64,000 nt of DNA. It comes from Zhengitettix transpicula (lineage: Eukaryota; Arthropoda; Insecta; Orthoptera; Tetrigidae). Positions 1 through 10,200 of this stretch are shown in pieces (the stretch's first letter is position 1; the number at the start of each line of letters is the position of its first letter). The DNA lies in assembly GCA_037074705.1 (NCBI GenBank), contig CM073595.1, forward strand, positions 49,967,639 through 50,031,638, written 5' to 3'. The position numbers were made by a program, and so were the translations under genes. The notes beneath the pieces were generated by a model. That model saw only the letters and a program-made list of their open reading frames with translations. It was not told the origin of the DNA and did no database searches.

Positions 1-51
1 AAATAACCATTTATCTATAATAAGACAGTATATTTGTCAGGTCAGGAACTT

Positions 52-149
52 GACCGGGTGGGTGAGATGGTTAAGGCTGGTCCAGACTCGACCAACTAAT
101 GATTTCAGGTAAGTCAACATCATTGCCTCTCTTTACTATCCAAATGTGT
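52..149 (+). mobile_element. tRNA-like SINE head joined to a MITE end
   Basis: 52-77 matches the first 26 bases of the tRNA-like head seen on the minus strand at 3255-3326, with the same upstream text (AAGACAGTAT..., GGAACTTGACC). At about 79 it switches to sequence that matches the right half of the MITE at 22,469-22,650 (GTCCAGACT, CCAACTAATGAT, and the terminal CCAAATGTGT). It reads as a mosaic of two repeats. Confidence 0.5.
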
Positions 150-179
150 TAATTAATTTGACATCGTCACATTTTCGTT

Positions 180-231
180 ATGTGTGTGTGTGTATATATA
201 TACATACACACACACACACACACATACATAC
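180..231. repeat. (TG)n/(TA)n/(CA)n compound microsatellite
   Basis: TG repeats run into a short TA block and then CA repeats, so the whole tract is self-complementary and could form a hairpin or cruciform. Confidence 0.85.
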
Positions 232-647
232 TATTGCAACAGAAACAAATTTAAATGTATCAAAACTTTCTGTAAATAAATAGTTATACGAAAATAAACA
301 ATCAATATATTACCGACTAGGGAAGTTCAACTCAACTGTCTACATGATCATCCTTCACAAGGACACATTTCAACCACCTATATAGTAATGTTTATGATTG
401 CCATGTAAAAATCTCTCAAATCCTGCCAATAATAAGATTGCTAAAGCATTAATAATATTGACCACCCAATTAAATATATTATACCCTAGCTGTTTTTGAG
501 CACCTCTCTCATAGAAATGTGGAAAAATGCATTAGCAGGAATAGTGTGGACAATAGACTATTCAGAAAAGTAGCACATGCTCTTGCTGACAATCATAAAA
601 AATGAAGTCTCTGCTTCAAATTAGGTTTTCAGAGAGAGAGAGTATTT

Positions 648-715
648 ATTTTGCTATTCATTCAGATATAATGTGAAATATTTTGCTATTCATTCAGATA
701 TAATGTGAAATATTT
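648..715. repeat. Tandem duplication of about 33 bp
   Basis: The segment beginning TTTTGCTATTCATTCAGATA occurs twice head to tail without visible differences. It is a recent local duplication in noncoding DNA. Confidence 0.8.
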
Positions 716-879
716 TGCAGAGTAGTATTCCAACAGATTAGAAGTCAGTAGATGAATGAGGCATAACTTTGTTACTCAAAAGTGTTCCCTGAGAGAATGG
801 GCAAGATGAGTAAAGATGCATTAGTTTCGCCACTAGGCTACAGCAATAAATACTCGGGAACAATAAACACTGACAATGA

Positions 880-1080
880 GAGGCCATGGTGTTTGCATCA
901 TCTATTTCAATGAGTCTCTCTCTATTTGAAGGGTGTCACTATAGGTGTACATCACCAAAGCCCAAGGCTGCTACGGTCACAAATAAGAGAGAAATCGTGC
1001 ATTCAAATCAGAGAGAAATCGTGCATTTCATGCAAAAGGTGTTGGCCGAGCAGTAGCGCACCAGCTTACCAGCGATCTTG
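880..1080 (+). repeat. Interspersed repeat, copy 1 (inverted partner at 1.88-2.09 kb)
   Basis: Reverse complement of 1,880-2,090 aligns with this stretch (shared GAGAGGCCA, ATTTGAAGGGTG, AGGTGTACATCACCAAA, GCACCAGCTTACCA). This copy carries a tandem doubled segment, GAGAGAAATCGTGCATT. The end near 1,045-1,075 resembles a Pol III A-box region, so a tRNA-derived SINE is possible. Confidence 0.6.
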
Positions 1081-1435
1081 GTTAGAGTCTTTCTGATATT
1101 TCTTTTCAAACAGAAAGTGTTAATATCATTAGATTTTGATAAATAGAAATATGATTGTGCAAACTGCTCAATTCCGATTACATTTCAATCCAAAAGTAAG
1201 GCATTTTTAAAAACTATTAGAAATTCAGGTGAAATAATATTTTTTATTGGTCTGCGGTAGGTTTGTGTTCATATGTACAATTTTTTGGTGATAATTAACC
1301 CAAAAACATATAAAACATAATTTTTTCTGAAATAGACTTTCAGGGATACCGGTAGTATCATTGCAAGCACACTGACTTTTTAATTTTTCCAGTGGGAAGC
1401 TTTAATTTTTGTTTCCAGAGGAATATGTTCCATTT

Positions 1436-1860
1436 TGTTATTTTTTTTTCACTAGAGGGGCTTGTACTCTTCATAGTCTGAGTAGGGCTCCTCATATTTA
1501 CTGAATGAATTATACAGCTGGACCTCATCATCTTCATAGAAAAGAATCAATTCATCGTCCTCCACTATAATGTTCCAAATTTACATCATACGCTGGAATA
1601 TTTTCTTTCCAATCGGTGCACCCGCAGTGAAATGGATGTCAGTGTCTCTTCCACAATGAGAAAATTCTCCAACAAGAGATTTTTGTAATGAACAAAAGAT
1701 TTTTATGAGTTATTCTGATTTCTCATCAGTTATCAAGTCGGGAGAGTCTTCCTCCAATTGGAGATGCAGATTTCAGTTCCAGTTTTCTGAACTTGTCCAC
1801 CAAAAGTTTTGAAAACATCTGTCATGAACTATACAGCCTCTGTACTCAGAAATTGGTAAA
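1436..1860 (-). pseudogene. Possible degenerate coding remnant
   Basis: The minus strand can be read as a broken ORF with at least two stops and a probable frameshift. It ends in an acidic, tyrosine-rich stretch with peptides such as LILFYEDDEVQLYNSFSKYE and a TAG at about 1,456. It is enclosed by the inverted repeat pair at 0.9 and 2.0 kb. I recognise no family; a chance reading is quite possible. Confidence 0.22.
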
Positions 1861-1879
1861 GACACAGATCTTTCTTACT

Positions 1880-2090
1880 GCGCTGGGTTGGTAAGCCGGT
1901 GCACTACCACTCAGCTGCAACAAACATTGGGACACATGTTGTGCAAAAATCTTTCATGTGAAATTTCTGCCTAATGTGCAACCACACAGTCTTAGGGATT
2001 TGGTGATGTACACCTCTAGTGTCACCCTTCAAATATAGAGACACTAATTCAAATCCATGATGCATAGACTGTGGCCTCTCCTTTTGAATG
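1880..2090 (-). repeat. Interspersed repeat, copy 2 (inverted)
   Basis: Diverged inverted partner of 880-1,080. On the minus strand its 3' part reads GCTGAGTGGTAGTGCACCGG, which is tRNA-like around the A box. Two opposite insertions of one family or the arms of a single element cannot be told apart here. Confidence 0.6.
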
Positions 2091-3027
2091 CAACTTCTTC
2101 AATATGAACAGGATTTCTACCCTATACAATACAATAGTGTATGTTTGTAAACCATTAATAAATTGATAGTAAACAGTATTTATTGTACATCCATTTTCAA
2201 TGTTACTATTATTATACACAATTACGATTTTTATGTGCTCCGCTTAAACTATGTGACTTATTGCCAAAAACCATTCACACTGTGAACCATATTACAGCCT
2301 AAAATAATTCTTGATAAATAAAGTATTATCCAATAGAACTCATTAGCAACTATTTTATTATGATCTAATTTCATTTGAGCTTAAATTTCTTTACACAAGC
2401 AACTACTATAAAAATACTTCAATATCATTTACTTGCTGTGAATCTCCATTAAAAGCTTGTTTTCTCTAATTTATATGAAAATCAAATTAAATTATACACT
2501 TTTCCTTTTTATTTTGTGCACTACACTCAACTTTTCATATGAATTGTTACACAATTAACAGAAAATGGATTTTTTTCAACACAGGAAAGACTGTGCAGTT
2601 TTTGATAGTAGAAAAATATTTAAAATTCATGGGTTGAGACCATTGTATGACTCCAGTGTACGCTTGTTACTATTATGTTAAGGAGAGAAACAGTAAATTT
2701 TCAACATACTACGAAACTCTAGACACGGTAAATCAATTCATTCATTCATACATTTAATAGTAGTGGATTGCTTTTTTAGATCACTGGACTATATAAAAAT
2801 TACTTCAAGTAAAACTAACAATTTTTAAACATTTAAAGCAAACTATCAAATGGCTTTAAGAAAAAGAATAAGCAATGGGAAATCATGGAAGTATATTTAA
2901 ATTATATTAATTCAGTTAGTCATATCAAAATAATAAAATGTCTGTGTTAAAAGTATACTAATTGGATAAATAAAGAACCAAATAGCAGACAAAAATTAGT
3001 GCTAAATAAATACCACACTAGTGGTAT

Positions 3028-3028
3028 A

Positions 3029-3093
<65 letters not shown>
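3028..3093. repeat. (TA)n tract
   Basis: Uninterrupted TA dinucleotides immediately at the 3' end of the minus-strand SINE. Confidence 0.95.
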
Positions 3094-3095
<2 letters not shown>

Positions 3096-3383
3096 CAAAC
3101 TTGGATAGTGAGGAAGGATAGAAATAAATAGGAGAAATAGGAGGATTGCGCTTTATTTGAATTCATATGCTCGGGCGAAGAATTACGCACATAGAAAAGC
3201 ATATGTTCAAAGCAGAGAGAAGGATGGAAGAAGAAGGAAAGACTGAAAATATTTGACCCAGGCGGGACTTGAACCCACGTATTCTGCTTAGTACACAGAC
3301 GCCTTAACCATCTCGGCCACCGGGTCAAGTTCCCGACCAGGCAAATATAGACAGTCTTATTGTGGACAATTAATAGTTTTAGT

Positions 3384-3385
<2 letters not shown>
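3094..3385 (-). mobile_element. tRNA-derived SINE inserted between (TA)n tracts
   Basis: A non-TA body of about 290 bases between two (TA)n tracts. Its minus strand contains a full tRNA-like head (3326-3255) followed by a body whose last 110 bases recur almost identically at 25,237-25,346. The upstream leader and the first 26 tRNA-like bases recur at positions 20-77. A multicopy, tRNA-headed element flanked by TA is best read as a SINE. Confidence 0.65.
3255..3326 (-). tRNA. tRNA-like SINE head (not a functional tRNA)
   Basis: 72 bases fold by eye into a cloverleaf. The acceptor GACCCGG pairs with CTGGGTC. The D arm is GCC-loop-GGC. The anticodon stem TCTGT/GCAGA has loop GTACTAA (ACT in the anticodon position), with a 4-base variable region and T arm GTGGG-TTCAAGT-CCCGC. 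The D arm is Ser/Leu-like, but the long variable arm of those tRNAs is absent and an ACT anticodon is not a usual eukaryotic one. With repeat copies elsewhere, it is a SINE promoter head. Confidence 0.6.
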
Positions 3386-3453
<68 letters not shown>

Positions 3454-3479
3454 GTATATTATTATTATTATTATTATAA
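3386..3479. repeat. (TA)n then (ATT)n microsatellite
   Basis: TA repeats followed by TATG variants and an ATT trinucleotide run, next to the 5' end of the minus-strand SINE. Confidence 0.9.
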
Positions 3480-3766
3480 TAGAACATTCATTAGTAAAAA
3501 TAAGGCACTGTACAAAAAGTATAGACTATTGAATGGAAGTTGCAATTGTTTTAGTAGTATAATAGCCATAAAATGCAGCTGAAACTTAGAATAATGGCTT
3601 GAGAAGAACTTTCATTTAATTCATAAGCAAAGAATAAATAAAAATACAAAGTTTCACACAATTAATAATCAATTCTCATTCTACTCCCATTTTTAATCCA
3701 TATTACAACTGACAATACAGTAATTGTTATTAAAATATATTAATACAGAAACACTTATCTACATAC

Positions 3767-6700
3767 CTAGAAAATACTGGAAGAAACCACAGCTTTCTAT
3801 TGTCTCCAAACACTTCTTGGAAATTATTGTACTTTCCTAAGCTAAATCCATCTTTGTCTGCACCACTTCGAAAAACGGGTGGTCTAAATGCTTCTGTAAG
3901 AGAGACAATGCTAAGTGTAATATTCCACATGAAGGCCTACATTGCTAATGTATGCAAGAATAAATCTGTCTACATCTTTGGGAAAAGACAAGGCCTATTT
4001 ACAAATAAAATCACAATTAATAATTTTAAAGGTATTTGAGGACAAGCTGTAAAAATCATTATCATATCTAACTTTGCAATGTAACTTTTTAAGGTAGTTG
4101 GGGAGCCATGGAAATGTACAATTTTGATAACCAATTCTTGTGCAACAATAAATGTAAAATTAAGGTTGCTTCAGAGCACAATAAAAAGAGGCCATATTAA
4201 TCTTCATGTAAATCAAAGATGTGCCAATACAGATTTAATTAACTAACATAATAAAACATGCTCACAAACAGAAACAAAAATTGTTGAAATTTAAAAATTT
4301 CATGTAACAACATACCTACTGTAGAGCGATTTTTTAGAACTAGAAAGCAATGGTATGAAAAAAGTGAAATGAGACTTGTCCCAAACATTAGTGCTATAAA
4401 GAACAAGAATAAGATATGGACACGCCCTTCGCCTTTCAGTTCATCCTGAAATGAAAAAGGTACATAACAAATCAGATCTAAAAATTCAAAAATGTATATA
4501 TAAATATCAATGAACAAATATTTTTCAACCTACCTTACAAAATCTAATAAAATAAGGTAAACATGAAAATGCTATAAAGAAGCAATAGAGCAACCCATAT
4601 CCCAAAAACAGAATGAAGTATTTATAATTGCTAAATGCGACACAATTATTAACCCATGGACAATGGTGATCCTTTTTTAAAATGCAGCTTCCACAAACTG
4701 AACAATGGTGAGCTCTGTCTGGTTTAATGTGTTGACATTTTCCGCAGTACCGGATATCTGAAACAAGTAAAAAAGTTAACTCTGTTGCAGATATTGAGAC
4801 TTTTTCTAAATCAATCATATTTATTACGTCTTACTTAATCAATATGCCAGTACTTCTCTCTGCCAATGAAGAGCTAGTGAAACTAACTACTGGCAACAGA
4901 TCACAATTTTTAAATTCATAATTAATAAAGTAAATTACTGCACATCATAGTAAATAATGGAAAAGAAAAACAAAATTCTACAATTGAATTGTTTTCATGA
5001 CCAAGTTTACCTCCTGAAACAGTGCGTGTAGTAATGGGCAGGTGATGAGCATATTGCTCCAATATTTCATTTTCTGTATCCACATTACCAGCTTCTTCCA
5101 ATCTTAGAAGATCAGCAGGCTGTATCCTGAACTGAAATCAATTATTTAAATTAATATCCACTTTATAATATCATTTTGTAAGTCAACATAGTACACTATA
5201 TTCTATCAAATTCAGCACTACACCTAAGTATTTTCATTTTCACAGATAAACCAATAGAATGTTCATGTCTGAGATTTATTGTAATGCACAGAATGATAAT
5301 TTATGAAGATTGAGACTAACAAATACATCAATAATTGTATAAATACAATAAATTTATATATAAAACCATTTAACAAATTTTGTAATATCATTTGACTGGC
5401 AAGTAAGTTCCATAGATATTTGTCGGGTGTTCCATTTTCTGATTTGAAAAATAGATGACAGGCCAATTTATTTGGAAGTAAAAATTTAAGCATAAAGATC
5501 AAACACCCTGGCTTTATTAAAAAAAAAAGAAAACTTTAAACCCCATGCATTAGTTATGATTTAGATGCAGAAAACTGAATTTCTTATCTATCTTTATACA
5601 GAACAAACCAGGTTGATGTCTGACAAGAGTTTTGGATTCTCTCTTGTACTCTAAAATGATGCTCTGTATTCAAAAAGTTCCTTAAGGGGCTTACACCATT
5701 TAGAGGCAGAAAGCTGAAACTGACATTATTTCAGCAATGAACAAAGCAGTTCTATAGGAGTTTCAGACTTTCATGCTTATGCTCTTAAGATAACAAGTAT
5801 TCTTGTATCACAAAATATTCTCCCAGAATCACACTGTCTAAATTTTCAGTCTCTCTTCACTATCTATGAACTACTAATTAGACATGGTTGTGAATAAAAC
5901 ACAACATTTTACTACATTTCAAACAGAAAGTTAATCAGTTTCAATGTTAAGACATTTATTTTAAACAGTCAAAAGATATATTATTTGCTAAATACTATCT
6001 TCCACAATAAAGACTGTAGAATAATTCTTTCCAGGTAAATTCAGCAGATATCTTGTCTGTGTATTGCAGTCTTATGTCACATATGATAAATATTTCATAT
6101 AACCTAGTCCATAAATTTAACACAAAAGTGCTACTAGTGTCGAGTATTGTTAAAAATTATTGTTTTTCCGTATATTCATGACTGAAGGCTTTTACTAATA
6201 CAAAAATTTCTACTCAATTATTACTAATTAACATTAGTATCACCTAGCTATATAGTCAATCTACTAATGAGTTCATGTGAAAACTATGCCACCTGATAAG
6301 TTTTTGGTCTAAGTAGTGTAGGATCATATATTTTCTGAACTGTGTTAGTAATGACACTCAATATTATTAACCAGCATTTTCTTATATATTTAAAAACAAT
6401 TACATAAAAATGGTACATTTTAATTTTGTTATTAAAAAGGACTATAATATTTATGAATTACTGAAGTTAGTGAAAATGTTCTCAATTTACAATAAATGGG
6501 AAACACATATCTGGATTAAGATTGAACTGTACTGCGAACCACTGTCTAAGCGGAAAATGGTTGCTCAAAACTAAGTTCCCATAAGAAAATAGGATTTCCA
6601 CTTCCAGGCTTTTTTGCTGAATCCTGTGCAAAATATTAGGTTAAATGTTGTGTTCCACAATTTGTATCAAGAGATGTGCTTACTTGGTTGAACAGGAGAT

Positions 6701-9700
6701 AACATTTTTCAACCTAAAAGTGCTTACCTATCAAATAGTAACAACAATACTAAAATATAAGTTAAACAACAAAAAAGGTTCTAATTTCTAGTAATTCTAA
6801 ACCAGCAGAATTAGTAATAGAAAATATTGAAACATATGGATACAATCTATATAAACACTTAGATTGTTTAAAAAGCAGTAATAATTTTAAGTAAAACAAT
6901 AGAAATATGTTAAACTGTATTATTCAGATATGTGTAAATATACCTGGTCAGGGACTCTGCTGTTCTCAGTGAACATTGTCTGCCAATATGCCCAACAGAA
7001 TATAATGAATAAAATATGATATATGAGCAAGTAGAATACTGTAAAGAAATTTTAAAAAATTAGTCACATTTCAATACAGACTAATTTATTTGACTTCTGA
7101 CTATATGAATAAAAAGTTAAGCACATACATGGGGTAAAAAAACTTTTAAAATTAACAAATGAATATATTGTATAGTTTTGATGAGGCATATGAACAAGTG
7201 AAAAATAATTGAAAATAGGTTAAAAATCAAATATCTAGGTGTAGACATTAATAATAAACTTAGTTTTAAAGACCAGTTTGAATATGTAAATAACAATATA
7301 GCAAACAAAGTTAATTTATTGTACAAACTGAGAAAAGTTTTGTCAAAATCAGCGAAAAAATTATTGTTTAAATTAATTTTAGTACTACATACATGATACT
7401 GTTCTGACTATACATATGATGTACAAAAAAAGATTTAGATATGTTACAAAATAATTTCAATAAAGGGATGAGAGCGGCATTGAATAAAAGACATAATGAA
7501 CATGTAAGTAATATGTTGACAGAACTAGGATATTTAACTATTGATAAGGAGGCACAAAGAGTTGTTCTAACATTTATTTATAGGTTGGAAAACATACTAC
7601 TACCAGATTATTTAGTATGCTTAATGGTAAGAAACAGTGATGTACATAACTATGAGAGACGAGCAAGTTCCTTTCATGTAAACCAGGCTCATATTAGTAG
7701 AAAGCAAAGGACTGTATTTCACAAAGGGTTAATAATGTACAATAAATTACCAAAGGATATTAAAAAGTCAACAGTGGTAAGACAAATTAAGAAAAATTTG
7801 GGAAATTGGCTTGAAGGACAACAGTGAATGAAGTAACATCAATGAAGTAATATTAAGCAATAAAATTTATTGTATTGAATATCTTATGTCTGAAATTTTA
7901 TGAGAATTTATGCAACTGTTATAATATTGTCGAAATTGTAAATTAATTAGACATAGGGTATTTTGAAATAAATAAATAAAAATAAAAAACACAGAAATAT
8001 ATAGAAAATTTATATTTGAAAATTATGATGAAAATGTTACTGTCTGAAAGAACAAACAGAGGAAAGGAGAAAAGGAAGAAATTGGGGGTAAATGTTTTTA
8101 ACAATAAAGCAAACTGCCTTGAGTAGATGATAAGATAAAATAGCCAAATGACAGACAAAATGAAGTGATAATACAAATACCACACAAAGTTTCTGGAAAC
8201 TATGTTCCTTTCTTCATGTGTTAATAAGTGCCAAGAGCAACACAACTGTACAATACAGTTGGCAAACTCAAAAGTGAAGCAAAACATAACGACAATGGGA
8301 AAGCAGAAGAGTTAACATAGTAACCTTTGTAAACATTAATTGCTGTGTTGTTGGATTTAATATGAAGCATTTCTGATATAATTCTGGAATGGTACCTGGT
8401 GTCAACATCTAAAATCTTAACATTTTTGCCAATCAAATGAATGTTTGGAATTTACATATGTCTGGAGACTGCAGACAGTTTATCATCACAGCAATTAATG
8501 TACAAAGGGATACTATAAAACTCAACAATTGCTATGATCCCTTATTGTTATGATAACCCTTCTGCTTTCCCATTATTGTTATGTTTTGCTTCGCTTTTGA
8601 GTTTGTCAACTGTATTGTGCAGTTGGCGCTCTTGCAGGTTTTTTTTAACATCTGAAGAAAGGATCAAAGTTTTCAGAAACGTCCATTATTTTGTCTGCCA
8701 TTTGGCCATTTCATCTTATTATTCAGAAGATTAGCTTGGTAGCCTGTGCAATAGCACAGATATGGGCCTAAAAAAGACAACTATTTTAGTTTTTGCAGCT
8801 AAAATGGAACTGCATTCATTATTGAGTGCAATGATTCTTTGAAAGGTAGCAAAGTGCAAAACTTACCCCGCTCAACATTGTTCTCCACAGTAACTGAAAA
8901 TCAGACAAGTGGATACAATTAGCATTTCTGAATACCAGTAATTATAATATCAGTTTTGAATAACATTTATACTTTAAATAAAATTAACCATTAATTTAAA
9001 ATAAAAATTAAAAGGCCAAATAAGTTAGAAATGAATTGTTTTATCTTTACTGATACATAGAACCCAACAAATACTAAGACAAAATCTAATAATTTCATTA
9101 CAACAAAATTTAAAAAATATATTTCATTTTTTATAAATATAATGGCTCATTCAACTATGTATTAATATTTGAAACTTTTGAAGTATAATGAAATTTAGTG
9201 AAATTCGTAAACAGCCAATAATCACCAAAATAAGTTTCACTGCACATGGAAACAGATTACCTAGGTGGCTTGACAAAATAATTCTCCTCCTTTTAAATTT
9301 TTCCTAGCAATTCCACCAAAGAAGTTGTCACTAAACCTTAGAATGTTTTTGAATAAATAAAAAAAATTGAGCCAGTACACTTTGATTATTTCAATAAAAT
9401 AAACAACATTAATTAGGAAAACAATAAAGTTGGATATAGCAAGGTTGAGACAAAACTACACAAAATCAAAGGTTAGAATACAGTAAGAAGGTCTATCTAT
9501 ACCTGCTCGAGTGTTCACACCCTTATGTTGTAACTATGATGTGTTATTTTTACCCCTGCATGTAAACAAAGACTTTAATTTTAAAAACATTGGTTCCAGT
9601 GTTCCCTCCTCCCTGATAATTTATTCTCCAGTTATCAAGTCTAACCTAATATCATAGACAAATGAAAACCGAAAGAACTACCACAGATTTCCAACGAGAG

Positions 9701-10200
9701 AAATACAGTATACTGTCTTAGTATTGGCTAAAGTAGATAATAATAATAATAAACTATATATATCATCCATAAAAAACAGACTGTATTGTTTGCCCTTGTT
9801 GATAAACAAACCGGTCACAAAACTAAAATATGGAATATTTTGCACTACAGTATTTACAAGTTGTCCTGCATTGTGACAGAAAATTAAACTAGTATCAATA
9901 TCAGTGCAACAGAGCATACTTTAAAATATATTATCAATTCCTAACCAAGAAAGGTAATGTCACATACAATTTTAAGGTAATAACGTCAGCTAAGTTGAAA
10001 AAAAGTAGTATAAGTAAGACATTGACTTAGTCTGAACATTTAAATTAAGAATACTCACGAAAGCATAGCTGTATTACGTATGCATAATAGGACCAAACCA
10101 CGCTAACCAATATAACCAAGACAGGTATCCATTTAACAACCCTAATACACCAAATGTATAGTCTGTTTCTGGCATTATTATCACTTAAGTTCGGCATCAT
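3767..10200 (-). CDS. DHHC palmitoyltransferase, ZDHHC2/15/20-like (7 exons, 3' end missing)
   Basis: S-palmitoyltransferase that loads palmitate on its DHHC cysteine and passes it to protein cysteines at Golgi, plasma or endosomal membranes (family knowledge). Exons on the minus strand: 10200-10059, 8893-8867, 7038-6944, 5131-5011, 4757-4534, 4445-4316 and 3893-3767. All have AG/GT borders and matching phases, giving 288 codons. Seen: N-terminal TM1 (about residues 24-44, [18 protein letters not shown]), TM2 (58-78), then the Cys-rich domain starting [17 protein letters not shown] and the catalytic DHHCPW at 158-163 (Cys161). TM3 (about 175-195), TM4 (about 213-235), the STVEAFR counterpart of the TTxE motif (244 on) and an [17 protein letters not shown] segment follow. 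Two Met codons open the ORF (10200 and 10197); the first was used. Family members run about 340-365 aa, so the variable C-terminal tail is missing. No convincing exon was found between 3766 and 1, so it may lie outside. Symbol withheld because ZDHHC2, 15 and 20 cannot be separated here. Confidence 0.93.
7196..7990 (+). mobile_element. 5'-truncated CR1/Daphne-like LINE, ORF2 C-terminus and 3' tail
   Basis: The plus strand reads [16 protein letters not shown] and then, after one or two breaks near 7,397-7,440, an open 128-codon stretch to the TGA at 7,825-7,827. It includes the usual LINE end pattern ([25 protein letters not shown]). The YLGV..D..L.F motif and N-LP ending are typical of the region after the reverse transcriptase in CR1/Jockey-group LINEs. 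The copy ends in a short (AAATA)n-like tail at about 7,990. It lies antisense in intron 2 of the DHHC gene. Confidence 0.7.
8110..8315 (-). repeat. Interspersed repeat, left copy of an inverted pair
   Basis: Its reverse complement aligns with 8,540-8,735 over nearly 200 bases (shared CTTCTGCTTTCCCATT, GTTATGTTTTGCTTC, ATTTTGTCTG). Non-coding; in the same intron as the LINE fragment. Confidence 0.65.
8540..8735 (+). repeat. Interspersed repeat, right copy of an inverted pair
   Basis: Inverted partner of 8,110-8,315, with about 225 bases between. It contains CTGAAGAAAGG and CAGAAACGT, echoing the retroelement terminal hairpins at 46.4 and 52.3 kb. Confidence 0.65.

Noticed and set aside
3255..3326. 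A functional tRNA-Ser gene
   Set aside because: No long variable arm, unusual ACT anticodon, and repeat copies of the head and body elsewhere show it is a SINE promoter.
3095..3582. ORFs rich in Tyr-Ile repeats
   Set aside because: Translation of (TA)n tracts and of the SINE.
3570..3600. A last DHHC-gene exon after an AG near 3,584 on the minus strand
   Set aside because: It would add only about nine residues before a stop and does not resemble the family sequence after the conserved FGD...PVFS segment.
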